In this document: positions 1-12,800 of the stretch, one piece after another | Layout: each line of letters starts with the position of its first letter | Position numbering within the stretch: position 1 is the stretch's first letter | Assembly: GCA_963281255.1 (NCBI GenBank) | Contig: OY725506.1 | Location: 1,531,001-1,595,000, forward strand | Length of the DNA stretch: 64,000 nucleotides | Direction: 5' to 3' | Origin: Aphrocallistes beatrix | Lineage: Eukaryota > Porifera > Hexactinellida > Sceptrulophora > Aphrocallistidae | The notes under the pieces: model-generated | Seen by the model: only the letters and a program-made list of their open reading frames with translations | What the model was told of the DNA's origin: nothing | The model's database searches: none | Position numbers and translations under genes: made by a program

Positions 1-759
1 TCGTAACGTGTTCGGATAGTTTTGTGATATCGATAAATCTGTGATAACCCAGTTTAAAACTCGAACCATTTTCCTAGATTCTCTAATTGCCAAACAAAAT
101 ATGACCACTTCGAAAAACCAGATAATCCATTCGGTTATGAAGAAGAGGTAACAAACGAATTTTAGAATATTTAGTATTATTAGCGCCACCAGATTGAAGA
201 TTATTAGATACGGAATCTCTTTCGATTTGATCCAGCTTAACCTCGCCTGACGCTGAATCAGGTATTTAATCAAGCAGATGATCAATACTGTGCTCATGAT
301 CATAAAACTGTAGGCAATCATCATAACTGACGAATTGAACTTAGAATTAAATTTCTCTATATTTACACTGGCGAACAGACAGGTGAAGTAATTTTCTTGT
401 GAAGAAGTACTATAATTTACTGAGACGTTGAATCCGTTTTGAATGCAACTTAAACCAGTTTTAAATTCCCCGTGTATGATTGAAATAATACAAAACAATC
501 CAGTTATCCATTCCAAGACGATGAGAGCTAATAAGAAGACATTTTTCACCAATTCAGTTTTGTTATTGTAAGCTGAGAGATAATCAGAATGTCGAGAACT
601 TCCTCGGAAACTGAGATTTGCAGATCTCAAGTATTTGCTTCTCTGAATAACAGAATTGAGTATAAATAGAAACCAAAAGCAAAAGCAAATGGTTCCGATA
701 ACAAATGTTATTGCAACCAATGATATATATGTAGACAGAAATGCTATTAAGAAATTCAT
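1..759 (-). CDS. Partial multi-pass membrane protein (5' part; runs off left edge)
   Basis: The minus-strand frame starting with the ATG at 759-757 stays open for all 253 codons to the window edge, with no stop; an in-frame TGA lies 15 bases upstream of the ATG. In AT-rich DNA such a long frame is strong evidence for coding. The product begins almost directly with a hydrophobic segment (residues about 1-35). Further membrane segments lie near 70-93, 153-178, 200-225 and 228-243. The segment 2-3 loop has two cysteines and three possible N-glycosylation sites (NVS, NYS, NSS), so it is probably outside the cell. The segment 1-2 and 3-4 loops are rich in Lys and Arg, which suggests they are cytoplasmic. 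I do not recognise the family. The long second loop and the absence of a DRY-type motif argue against an ordinary rhodopsin-type GPCR. The 3' end, and possibly later exons, lie outside the window. Confidence 0.7.
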   Translation of the reverse strand, partial: MNFLIAFLSTYISLVAITFVIGTICFCFWFLFILNSVIQRSKYLRSANLSFRGSSRHSDYLSAYNNKTELVKNVFLLALIVLEWITGLFCIISIIHGEFKTGLSCIQNGFNVSVNYSTSSQENYFTCLFASVNIEKFNSKFNSSVMMIAYSFMIMSTVLIICLIKYLIQRQARLSWIKSKEIPYLIIFNLVALIILNILKFVCYLFFITEWIIWFFEVVIFCLAIRESRKMVRVLNWVITDLSISQNYPNTLR

Positions 760-1469
760 TTGAGATATGATTCAAAATTTTAAATGATGATTCATTTTAT
801 AAGTTCAGTTCATTTAGTAAAAACCGCTTTATTAATTTGTGAACCATGTAAGAATTTGCACTATACACGTAGGTTAAATTATAGACTTGTTATTGGAAGT
901 TATTATGTTTTAAATATTATTTGATCTTAACCAATTATTTCTGAACTGATTTCTACGGTATTACTTCAATGTATTATTTAAAAATATCAATTTCTACTAT
1001 TCGTGACTATTCATTATCAGAGATGAAATAGCGTTTTCCAGTTTCCACTTACTTATAATTCCTTCGATTATAATTTTGTTAAAAGTGGCGACCGACCTCG
1101 AGACCTACTGAATGATATCTTCATACCAATATATATCAGTTTCAAATTGGTTAGTATTGTAGAAACATGTTTAGTCTCAATCCATTATTCAATAAGATAT
1201 TTTCCCATCTACTAATCTGTAAAACAATATTTAAGAATAATCAATTCAGTGTTGTTTGATTTAAATCATGATTTAATTAAATCAAGTTGAAATGTATTCC
1301 ATAAAATTTTAATTATTCTTTTCTCAACTCTTAATTAAGATCCCTGCCATGCAAAATACAATTTTTTTTAATTTCAAAGAAAATTCTGATCAGCACGAAA
1401 GAACAACTTTTTAAAAATAGCCAAAAGGTTGGTGTTCAACCATTTAAATATTTCTTTTGAATAGTACTA
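760..1469. other. Divergent intergenic region
   Basis: About 710 bases separate two divergently oriented genes (membrane protein to the left, DHRS11-like to the right). The DNA is AT-rich with no open frame worth calling. It must hold the promoters of both genes, but I see no unambiguous core promoter element. Confidence 0.5.
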
Positions 1470-2279
1470 ATGGCTAGTGTGAGCACGGAGACTAAAATTG
1501 CTAAAGAATGGGTGGGAAAGGTAGCCATAGTAACAGGTGCCTCTGCTGGAACTGGTCTCGAACTGATTCGAACTTTAGCTTCTCATGGTGTTAAAGCGAT
1601 AGGCTGTGCCAGGAATATCTCTAAGATAGAAGAAACTGGAGCGAGTTTGAATGGAAATGTGAGTGGAGAAGTAACGGCGATCAAGTGCGATGTTAGCAAG
1701 GAAGAGGAGGTTAAATCCATGTTTGAACAGGCCCACAAGAAGTACGGGGGCGTAGACATCCTGGTGAATAACGCAGGGTTGGGGCATGAAGCAACTCTTC
1801 TCTCTGGTGATACCGAAGGCTGGAAGTCTATGCTGGATGTAAACGTGCTAGGCGTTTGCATATGTACCAGGGAGTTCTTTCAAAACCATCAGGCGAGGAA
1901 AGCTGACTTAGGCTATATAATAAATATTTCTAGTGTCCAGGGTCATATTGTACCACACGACCCCACTTTACATTTCTATTCTGCCACGAAATTTGCTGTA
2001 ACTGCCATAACTGAGGGTGCACGCCAGGAATTGAGAGACGTGAAATCAAACATTAAAATCAGCCAAATCTCTCCTGGACTCATACATACGGAATTTGTAG
2101 AGCGTTTTTTCAAAGACAAGAAAAAAGCCGATGAGTTCTATAGTCAGAGCTTCAAAGAAAACAGCTGCCTCGAAGCAGTAGATGTTACCAATGCGATTCT
2201 CTATCTGCTGAGCACTCCCCCACATGTCTGCTGTCATGATGTTATAGTACACGGGGTGCACGAAGACTTATACCAATGA
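1470..2279 (+). CDS. DHRS11: Short-chain dehydrogenase/reductase, DHRS11-like
   Basis: An intronless frame of 269 residues, close to human DHRS11 in length. The family uses NAD(P)(H) to reduce or oxidise small carbonyl or alcohol substrates; DHRS11 itself is an NADPH-dependent 17-beta/3-keto reductase of steroids. Visible features, in order: the Rossmann glycine motif TGASAGTG (22-29), the CAR segment with Arg48 that usually signals NADP preference, the NNAG motif (100-103), structural Asn125 in VNVLG, catalytic Ser154/155, and the catalytic pair Tyr170 and Lys174 in YSATK. Stretches such as GWKSM, ICTRE and the ELR end of the helix after YSATK are typical of DHRS11. One oddity is Thr28 where most members have Ile in TGxxxGIG. 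There is no signal peptide or membrane segment, so a cytosolic enzyme is likely. The ATG at 1470 is the first in the frame and gives the normal family N-terminus. Confidence 0.9.
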   Translation: MASVSTETKIAKEWVGKVAIVTGASAGTGLELIRTLASHGVKAIGCARNISKIEETGASLNGNVSGEVTAIKCDVSKEEEVKSMFEQAHKKYGGVDILVNNAGLGHEATLLSGDTEGWKSMLDVNVLGVCICTREFFQNHQARKADLGYIINISSVQGHIVPHDPTLHFYSATKFAVTAITEGARQELRDVKSNIKISQISPGLIHTEFVERFFKDKKKADEFYSQSFKENSCLEAVDVTNAILYLLSTPPHVCCHDVIVHGVHEDLYQ

Positions 2280-2541
2280 CTGTCCTTAGAAATAGTTTTG
2301 CTGCAGTTAGGGGTAGTTTTGTAGATAAATTTTATTTTAGAAGTTATTATAGTCCGAAACTATTTATAGATTAACAAATAATTACATATTCGTAGGAAAT
2401 ATTGATGAGTATTCTGAGGAGAATCACTGAAACTCAGCGCGTATCTAATGTTTAAATATTGTAGTATTGTGCATGCATACGTACACATTTCCATTTGCTC
2501 ATTGTTCGATCTGTCGCGAAATATTTGGAGCCAATATTTCA

Positions 2542-2778
2542 GTGTTATGCTGAAATATATGGACCCCTCTGAATGGTTGGTATATATTATTGCTTTATGA
2601 TCAGAAGGAATAAATACGTAATTTCAGCACCTAGGGGAGACCAATCATTTCAGAGTGATCCATATATTTAATTAAGTATAACTCTGAAATATTGGTTTCG
2701 GGGGTCCAAATATTTCGAAATATAAGGACGGGGGGACCGATAATTTCAGAGAGGGGTCCATATATTTCAGCATAACAC
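2542..2778. mobile_element. Inverted-repeat (MITE-like) element
   Basis: The ends are near-perfect inverted repeats of about 32 bases beginning GTGTTATGCTGAAATATATG. The interior repeats the same theme several times in both directions: blocks of the type TTTCAGAG or CTGAAAT next to runs of C or G and TCCATATATTT. With no coding capacity and a length of 237 bp, a small non-autonomous element is the best reading. The superfamily is not clear. Confidence 0.6.
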
Positions 2779-3028
2779 CAAGAGCCAAGCTAAAACTCAA
2801 GTAAAATTAAGAGCCTCATCAACGTATACGCTATTGGCTAGTTTCACACACTCAATCAAGGAGAGAAGTTTTATTGTCCTCCCACATTGATAACTAAAAG
2901 AATACTGAGTCTATAAAATAGCATAGAGAAGAAGGAATATTTGGTGAGCCATCACTTCCAGTAACTGCTTGAGAGACTAAAGCAAGCAGTCTAGTTGAGG
3001 TTGAAATAATATATCTGCCCTAGACCAC

Positions 3029-3140
3029 CTGGGTTGTCGATCAATAGATCGTCAAACTGGGGCACTCTGGGTTGTTGGTCAAATAGATCGGCAATCTGGA
3101 CACTCTGGGTTGACATCGATGGATGTCAATCTGGACAATT
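3029..3140. repeat. Three-unit tandem repeat, about 38 bp per unit
   Basis: Three units (3029-3066, 3067-3104, 3105-3140) each begin CTGGGTTG and close with CTGG or TCTGG plus an ACT-like tail. Each unit carries its own short inverted repeat around a loop, for example TTGACATC then GATGTCAA in the third unit. The stems differ in sequence between units while the pairing is largely kept. Confidence 0.6.
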
Positions 3141-3344
3141 CTCATTCCTGCTGTAGCAGCGAGTGAGGAATTACTTTGGACTTGTTCTGATCATTAGGAC
3201 ACTGGTAGTGAAATTGATGCTCACTTTTTATTTTTCATTGTCGCATGTTATACTTTTGATGTTGACATTTCTCACTTTTACATCCGCATATAATTAGCAC
3301 TGCAGGCCTCAACCTGTGATTTAACTAGATCGTGTGATGACGAG

Positions 3345-3712
3345 CATAGGCGCCAAGTTTTGGAAAATAAAATAAAACCTGGGGGGGGGAACAAGAGTGA
3401 GCGACGGTTCTGGGGGGCTTGCCCCCCAGAAAAATTTCTTAATCTTAGACACTCAAATCAAAATAGCGTTGATACTGGCATGTGATGAATCAAACCAGCA
3501 GTCTGAGTGAAATGCTGATCCAACCAGTGAGGAATTAACTGGTCACTTGGGGATACTGTATGATAATAGTATATTTACTCTCACCCCCAGAGGCCCTGAA
3601 TTTGACAAATTTGGTGAATTCTAGGGGGGGATCAGCCCTAAATTTTGTATTGTGTATTTGTGCAATCTTCGGAACCAGGGGGGTCTGAGCTCCCCCTGGT
3701 TGGGCGCCCATG
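3345..3712. repeat. Possible decayed transposon with GGCGCC-type ends
   Basis: The left part reads CATAGGCGCCAAG and the right part TTGGGCGCCCATG, which are inverted copies of each other. Between them are runs of G and C (for example near 3383, 3412 and 3626) and no open frame. I read this tentatively as a non-autonomous DNA element; no target-site duplication was secure. Confidence 0.35.
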
Positions 3713-3833
3713 TTTCCTCTTAGAGCTGAAACCGCTCGAATATATTATTAATTAACTGACACCCAAAGTATATTTATTGTTTCTTGGTTCTAGTTCAATT
3801 AGTGCTAGAAAATCACAAGAATGAGCATTCTAA

Positions 3834-6800
3834 ATGGCTTCTAAAGACACTGGTTAGTTCTACATGAAAACTAATTGTACTCGTTTGTACTTATTATTTA
3901 TAGCCAACGCTTCTGTTTCTAACATAGAATGTCAATCAACATAATTTTCACAATTTAACCTTTATATTTTTCTATATTGGTAGATACAGGTGATTCCTCT
4001 CTCAAAGATATGGGTGAGTTATGTTTCAATTACCGAACGAGGTCATATTAATAAACTATCAAATATTTTAATTAATTCGCTTGTGGACAAGTATTTGTCT
4101 CTTTCGAAGTTTGCCTAGTTTTATCATACATTTCCTTACTATTAAAATTAACAAAACACAAGATGTTATAGCTTGAACAATTTCCGGTGATTTCATGCAT
4201 ACAACGGGGCGATTATTCAGGGAAATACGATATACGTTTATTTACTTGTATATATTATATGCTACTCATCTTTAGTATATTTCTTCCCAGATTCACCTAT
4301 TTCAATTATGCACATAATTAGTATCTGACTTCCTCTACTTTTATCGACATAATTTAGTGCCTATTTTAATTTCAATTCACAGAAATTCTTTTTTCTAGAT
4401 ATCAGCTTTGGACTGAAACAGAGAACCTTGTTGGAGGAGATAACTCACATTTTGGCCGAGTACCCTGATGGTAGTAATATTCTCAAAGTGAGTTTGTATG
4501 TCACCCCTAACTGCTGGCAATTGCCCTCCATTGGCTCGACGAGCTGACATTCGCGCTACCATACATGCGTTAGGACCAGCTTTATCATTCCAACCAATGG
4601 CTAAAGAGCTATCTAATTACCAATTTACCATAGTAATATCTTTAGAGTTCTAAATATATTTTAGAAAGAAAATTGTGTAAATCTATTCGTCTCCCCTCCC
4701 CTCTAAATCTAATGGTGTGATAATGATGCTCAGATAATAAATCCACTTTTCCAAATTTATTTGAAACACCTGTACTCAAGCGGGCATGAAGGCGACACAT
4801 TTTGATTCGGTACATATATATAGTGTACTGTATCCGTCTGACCTCATCACCGTGTTCTCTGTGTAGGAGATAGTCCAGAATGCAGACGACGCAGAAGCTA
4901 GCAGCGTCACATTCCTCCTGGACCCCTCCCAGCACCCATCCAGCAACCTAGCCCTCTCAGACCTGTCCCACTACCAAGGCCCCGCCCTCTACTCCTGGAA
5001 CAACTCCATCTTCACCAGACAGGACTGGGAAGGGATCCAGAGGATCGGGAGGAGTGTTAAGGGGAGCACAGCTCTCAAAGTCGGTAGATTCGGACTGGGA
5101 TTCGTATCCGTCTACCATCTGACAGGTTTGATAACTTTGAAATATTATTTTCCCTCTTAAGGGGCTATCTACTGTTTTCTAGGATGCGATCCGCTTATTT
5201 TATGGGACAAAATATCGAGTCCGGATGTATCCCGATTAAGCGGAGTCGACTATATATACACTGCCTGAACAAAAGTATTCGTACACCCATAATTCCCCAT
5301 ACAAATAGTTATAATACTGATTTATTTAGCGAGTCAAGGTATTTAATTGGTAAGAGATACGCTTAATTTAACTTCAAATTCAAATTCTCCCCATTCAAAT
5401 GACCCACTTTATAAGTTTTCAACTTAATTACTCTTCTTCAAGATTAAGTATTTTCAGCATTTGCTTTCCTATGCCACATGTCGCGAGTGATCGCGATTGT
5501 ATATGATGGCATTGGTGGTATGAGGTGGCACAGTTTGAAAATCTTTAACCTTCTGGGAGTGTAAACAAGTTGAATGATTAAAAAGTGAGTAATTCGAATA
5601 TGGAGAATTCGAATTTGAAGTTAAATTAAGCGTATCTCTTGCCAATTAAATACCTTGACTCGCTAAATAAATCAGTATTATAACTATTTGTATGGGGTGT
5701 ACGAATACTTTTGTTCAGGCAGTGTATTTGTATATTGCACCCCTTCTCTCCCTCCTACATTGTCCAAATACCTACATTGGCCCAAAGTCAACATTAAAAC
5801 AGGATAGATGCATCAATTTATTAAGTACAAATACTTGACTAGTGATCATACATTGAATATGGTATTCATAGATTGCCCTACGATCTTGAGTGACGAACGC
5901 CTGGGGATAAATCACCCTCAGAGGGAGTTGGCACATCCGGGCAGCAGAGGAGTGGCCTTTCCTCTCCAACAGCTGAGTTCAAACCCAGATCTCTCCGGAC
6001 ACCTGCCTTGCTTCCGCGGCTACTTCGGCTACGAGGGGGGCAGGGAGTACAAGGGGACGATATTCAGATTTCCACTGAGAGGGGAAAAGTCCGCCATCAG
6101 CGCGGGGGTGCATGACGTCACGAGTGTGAGGAAGAAGCTGCTGCTGCCTCTAGCCGAGGAGGCGGAGCACACGCTGTTGTTCCTGAAGAGCATCTCCTGC
6201 ATCCAGATCGAAGAGAGAGTGGAGGGGACTGTCCATGTTCTCTCCAGAGCTGAGATCCCGGGAGCTTACCTGGAGAACATACGGAGGTATCGGGAAGAAA
6301 TATCTGAGTTTGTATCCTCTGAGGAGTACAAAAGCCGCACCAAACTGTTCGTGTGCTTATTCCCCACAGCCTCCTCTAGCCGCGGGGGGGAGGAGACCGT
6401 GAGGGTTTGGCTCCTGCTCAACCTGGTCGGGTTCCGATCCCCTGATAGCGCTCTCCACCAGTTCTATTGCCAGCAGAACCTGGACTTCCTGCCCTGGGTG
6501 GGACTGGCACTGCCGACAGGTGTTAGGGACCTCTCCAGCTGTGGCCGCTGGTGCTTCGAGTGGAACGAAGAGACCCCCTCTCTCTTATTCGATTCTATCG
6601 ACGCTACGTTCATGGAGCCATTCTCTGTAGACCCTGACACACGCCTGGATATTTCCACAGGTCGGATTTTCTGTTTCCTTCCCACTCAACTCGATTCCAA
6701 GTTTCCCTTCCATATCCATGGCTACTTCTCTCTCAGCTCTAACCGCAGATCTGTTCCCTGGCCGGCACAGGACAACCTGAGTGAGGTAGGAGCCAGGTGG

Positions 6801-9800
6801 AACCAGCTGTTGGCAGAGAGCCTATTCTCCCTAGCCTACGCAGCATTCCTGTCCATTGCAGTTAGAGCACTGAAGCACCCCTCTCCTCTGCTCTACCACT
6901 ACCAGCTGCTGTCCCGGTGGAGTGCGCACGAAGCGGAGAGTTCGCTGTTCAGTGCCATCCTCCGTGGGGGACTGCGACATCTGTCCCGACACCTCAAGCT
7001 CTTCTCCAAACTCAACGGTGGGACATGGCTGCGAATGGACGAGGCTCTCTTTCTGCCAAGTTTGGTTGGAGAGGGCTTGGAGCATGAGGAAGTGTGTTCA
7101 GATTTACTGGAGTTGTTAGACCAGCCTCTCATCTCCCTGCCCCCCTGCATCAGCGAGCTAGTCCTCAGCATTCCTGAGATCAGGTCGCAGATAGAGAAGA
7201 GGTTCATCACTCCAGTCCACATCAGAGACGTTCTTGTTACCCTCTCTGCCTCCCCTGTCTGCAGGGAGTTCCTAGCTAGAAGGGAGAGCAGTGTTGCTCT
7301 GCTGGACACTCTTCTCTCGCACAGCTCAGGGCTAGAGTCTACCCAGCGCTTTCTTGAAGGGGTGCCTCTACTCCTGACCGCGGATAATGGACCCCCTCAG
7401 CTGTTCCGAAGCACCACTGAGAGTGTGTACTATGTCAGCACCGACACAGACACTCATGTCAGAATATTTCCGGGGTTAGAGGGGACATTCGTCGATCCTT
7501 CCATCCCTACTAAGCTCCACTCCGCTCTACTCTCTCTTGCGAGGGATGGCACCTCCCTCAACTTACGTGACCTCACAAACCTTGATAAGGACCCAGCGTT
7601 ATTCTCACAACTGCTGACGAAATCGCTGTATTGCTTCTTCGATGTTCAGCCAGATGAGTCCGTTTCCTGGCAGCCTTCCCAGGACAGCCAACCTCCAGTC
7701 ACCTGGATTATAAAGCTGTTCCACTTCATCGGCCGCTCTCCCGCCCTGCTAGCTGCTCTCTCTCAGCTCCCCATACTCCCTCAGCACTCCATCTCCGATG
7801 ACGTCATCACACTGCTGCCTCTACGTCCTCAGGGCGTGTACATAGAGGCGAGTACCAACACTAATCTCAGGTGGATGGAGGCCAAGTTGGAATGTTCTGG
7901 TTGCTTATTGTTGGCGAAAAACTCTTTTATAGAATGTTTTAGCGAATTCGTCTTGCCCAGCATTCCAGAAGGATTTATTCCTAGTCTGCAATCAAAACAG
8001 ATATTAAGCAATTTCATTCAAGAGTTAGAAACTCCTCCAATACAATCTGATAAGATGTTTCAGTTAATAGAGCTGCTAATTCCCTTGGCTAATCCTACCA
8101 ACTCTCGTATAATCACACAGCTGCCCATATTTCCCAATACTCGAGGAGGCTGGATCAAACTGAGCCCTGATACCATACTTCCCCCTCCGGACATCCCCTC
8201 ACAGACAGCTTACCCACCTCACTTCATCTCTCCATTTAACGCCTCTGTCAGAATCCTCTTTGACAAGCTCGCCATTCCTCCTGTTAGCACGGAGCATTTC
8301 GTTGCCTCTCATCTCCTCCCTTACTTAGTAGCTCAGGAGGACTCCATTGCGAGGACTAAGCTCACACTCTACGTGTTAGAGAATGTTAAGAGGTTGGACT
8401 TCCAGATCTGTAATGTAGGCATTTGTCTTAAGAAGACTGAATGGATTGCAGATGATTCTACTCGTAACGATAATAGTGGGAAAGCCCAGCTGTGTGCACC
8501 TACCAACTTGCTCGACCCCAGAGATGCTCTGTTTCAAAAACTCATCCTACCTCAGACCAGCTCTGTGTTTCCGGACGCTGCGTGTGAGGACTACTTCGAT
8601 ATAATGAAGAAGTTCCTCGCCATGAAGTCTCAGGACAACTTGTCACTGGAGCTGCTGGTTAAAGTGTGTCGCTGCGGTGTACATACTTTACAATCCAATA
8701 GACCCGAGTGGATGAGTACGTTTCAAGCTCTCCTAGATCTACTCCATAATTATTTTAATAAGTTTGATTCTTCCTCATGGAGGGATCTATTGGAGATTTT
8801 CAAAACTGAATTCATTTCTGCAGAGCAGCACTCCCCTAAAGACTGGCCAGACAGCATCAGATTCTATACTACCGACCAGCTCTGTTCTCCAGGAGACATT
8901 GTGCTGTGTCATCCTGATGACCTCTACCTGATTGGGTCTGTGTCCTACTCTCTGGCCTCTTCAGGCTTCCTAGACAATTCCGTGACTGTGCAAATCCTGC
9001 AAGGAATTGGGATGTCAATGCTGTCTCCTGAAATGGTAGTTCGTCACCTGAACTTCCTGTCTCGATTAGAAGTCAGCAAGACTGATAGAGATCGTGTGTA
9101 TCGAATGATCTCCAAGGTCTACACTTATCTAGACGGCAACGTTAGCCAGCTAAGGGATTTAGAATCGAGCATTATATTTATTCCCGAAGAATGTAAATTT
9201 GTATCTAGCGAACAAATCGTGTTTAAAACACCAATCGACCTAAGACCGTACATGTACTCTCTCCAACAACTAAATTACGAATTTACTCAATTCTTTAACT
9301 TCTTGAGTATCGGCCAGTCCCCTAATTGTGCACAGCTTTCATTCATCTTAACAAGAATCAACGATTATGGAGTTGTACTCTCACAAACGCAGTTAAAACT
9401 GGTAATTAGCATTCTGAGGCATATGGTGGAGCAGGATTATCCGTCAACTGAGTTGCGAATTTATATTCCGGGTAAAGACCTCAGACTGTATCAGCCGAAT
9501 GACTCCAAACTTGTGTTTTGGGATCATAGGTGGTTGGACCGTAACTTGATTGAGGAGGAGTTCGTGTTAGTGCACGATGCGATAACGAACGACCTGGCTT
9601 ACAAGCTGGGTGTGACTCCCTTCAGTGAGAAGGTGGCTCCTCCTAGCGAGGACTTCTGGTGCGAGGAGTCAGGGCAGCAGGTGTCAGTGACGGACAGGCT
9701 GCATGCGATACTGGACGGGTACTACGGTAACATCAACGTGCTGAAGGAGATGCTACAGAATGCCGATGACGCCAGAGCTACCGAAATGAGAGTTGTATTC

Positions 9801-12800
9801 GATTGCCGCACCCATCCGACCCAATCTCTCCTCTCCACCTCGCTGCGGGATTGGCAGGGCCCGGCCATTTTATTCTACAATGATGCGACTTTTAGTGAGC
9901 GAGATTTTGAGAACATTATGAAGATTGACGGTGCCACTAAAGCGGCTGACTCTACTACGATCGGCCGTTTCGGTCTCGGCTTCTGTACGGTATATCATCT
10001 CACTGACGTGCCTAGCTTTGTATCGCGAAACTACATCCACATACTGGACCCGCACAAGCAGTATATTAGCAAGTCGAAGGGCGGACGTAAGATTGACTTC
10101 TGTAACGGACAGTATGCCAAGTTTATTCAGCTCTATCGAGACCAGTTTTCTCCATATGCAGGCGTGTTCGGATGTGACATATTCAATCATAGTCCCTTCA
10201 ACGGAACTCTGTTCCGACTCCCTTTCCGCCCCTACAACATCTCTTCTAAGGTCTCTCTCACAGCCTTCGACCATTCGGACATAATGCAGCTCCAAGAGAG
10301 TTTTGTTAAAGAGGCTGACAGTTTGATATTTTTCACACAGTGCGTTGAATCAATTGGAATTTACAGCATCACTGATGCGATCGATGACTTGAAGCGAGTC
10401 CACTTTGTTCGCAGAGCTGAGGTTTGCCGTCCTCCTTCTACCCAGCCCTTCCTTCACGCACATAGAGACCTCATGTGCCAGCTTATTGACGGCCAACCAG
10501 TGACGCCAGCCGTCTCTTCCTGTGAGTATCAGCTCAGCGGGAATGACAGACCAGATACAAAATGGATAATCACCTACGCAACTGGGAGTAAGAAATGTGT
10601 GGATGTGCTTAAGAAATTTCCCCGGGCACTAGCTCCGCTCCCATTTTCAGGCGTAGCGCTGAATCTGGAAATGTTAGAGCAGATGTGGGAGCCCAACTTC
10701 CTGTCTACTCTCTACTGCTTCCTCCCCCTCCCCATCCATACGGGCCTCCCCTTCCACTGCCACGCCATGTTCGAGCTGAGACAAGACAGACAGGGTCTGA
10801 TAGACACTGTGGAGGCTAAGACTGAATGGAACAAAGTTCTAGTTTCAGATCCGCTGGTTCTCGCTGCCTCAACCCTCTACCAGCATTTGGCTGATAAAGT
10901 CAAACATTCTAATGGGGAGACAGCACGGAATGCGTACATCTGTATTCTGTACTCTATGTTTCTGAAGGAGTATCTAGCGGATCCGCTATGGAAGGGATTC
11001 GCTAACGCAATCTCAAAACAGATTACTGAGAGTGAATATCAGTTCTTTCCACTAACTACAGCATCCGGGGTGGACTGGGGGAATTTCCGTTCAACTAATT
11101 TCCTGAATATTCCTTCCATCAAATCGGATTTACGAGAGTTCTACTCTCATTCCTGCTACGTTACAATGCATGGAGTGCTGGTGAGGTCTGGCTGCTCCGT
11201 GGCCTTGATTCACGATTCTCTTTATGAGACAAGTGGTCTGCTCTCCACACTCTTCTCAATTGGAACTGACAACATCATCGATCTAAAAAGGTTCTCCCAA
11301 ATATTCTTCTCAAATATTTCAAAATTCGACGTTGAAATAATTCTCAATATTCTCAAAGTTCTGATATCCGCTTGCAGTGCTCACATTTGGCTGAGAGAGA
11401 TGATACTGTCCACTGGGTGTCTCCCTTGTGGGGAGGTAGGAACTCTCCAGCCGCCGAATAGAGTTATCGATCCTAACAGCCAGCTGATCGCTCAGCTGTT
11501 TGAAGCCAGAGAAGACAGACTCCCTAATGATGCGTGTCGTGACATATTATTCTCAGACACTCAGGTGCTTAACAACCTGAGAAGTTACCTCGGTCTCATC
11601 TCGTCTAAGCTGCCCGCGGAAGACCTGAGGTGTAGAGCCGAGTACATCAGTGCTAACTCCAATACAGAGCTAGCTGTCCGACTGGTCGAGTATCTAAACC
11701 AGAAGATATTCACTGGCTCTGAGGTTGAGGAGATGAGATCTTTGCTGCGTAGTATAACTTTCATTCCTGTAGAACTTCCTCACATTGAAGGAACCTTTTC
11801 ATTTGCTACCAGGTTTTGTTCTCCTTCTGAAATTGTTTCCAATTCCTTGAAGCCTGTTGTCGAATTCCAATTACCAGTCTGCCCCGATAGTTTCCTGCTG
11901 TATCAAGACTTCATTTCCAACTTTGGACTATCAGAGTACAATATTCCCAGAGAGATTTCCCTGATTGCCGTTAGCGAGCTGGAGCTGTGCATACAGAACT
12001 ACGATGCCTTAGTGCAAGCTATTGATCTGTTTGCCAAAGTCACTAAGATCTACGAAACAATAGGAGAGTACTCTCCAGCGAAATGCAGCAACGTCCCAAA
12101 AAATGGGATTCTCATCCCCTCAGTTGGATTCTGTGATGCATCCAGACTGCTCCTAGCCTCGAGTGAGGATTTCCCTCCTTACATCTACTCACTGAACTGC
12201 TACAACACCAGGGGATCTAGGTACCTCTCTGAATTTTTCTTGAATATGGGAGTGAATACAACTATTTCTCAATCGCAGTGTCAGATGGTGATGGAGGAGT
12301 TGCACAACAGATCGATTGACCTTGCCCTGACCTCAGAGGAACAGAGAATCGCCATCAAGTTCATTCTTCAGATCAATGAGGACGCTACAGAGAGAGATTT
12401 AAGTTTCCTGTTAGGGATGGATAACCGAGTTCATCCTGCGAAAGAGTGCGTCTTCCACGACCTTGATTGGGATAGGAGAGACTATTCGGGTGGCTATTTC
12501 ACTCTTAGAGACAAATCGCACTATTTCGTACACAGTCACATTAGCAATGAAGTAGCATCTCGTATGGGAGCTCACCCCCTCAGCCATATCAAGCTGTCAG
12601 GTCGCACTAGTCTGCCGTTCCGGTACCACGCTGAAGGCCAAACAGAACCGCTTACCACCAGACTCAGGAATATTCTGAGTGAGTACGAGAGTGACGTAGA
12701 TGTGTTCAAGGAACTAACGCAGAACGCAGACGATGCCCTAGCCACAGAAATAAAATTTCTGTTCGATTACTCCCAGCACGGAGCTGAGAGTATCATACAC

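Larger units (their letters stand above)
2280..3833. other. Intergenic region with several repeats, no gene
   Basis: About 1.55 kb between the DHRS11-like gene and the first sacsin-like exon. It contains an inverted-repeat element (2542-2778), a short tandem array (3029-3140) and G-run-rich sequence of probable transposon origin (about 3345-3712). No open frame longer than a few dozen codons looks coding. Confidence 0.6.

Noticed and set aside
5808..5871. Start of the long sacsin frame at 5808
   Set aside because: The frame is open there, but the bases up to 5871 are intron; a clear acceptor at 5870-5871 joins in phase to the upstream exon that carries the first half of ATPase repeat 1.
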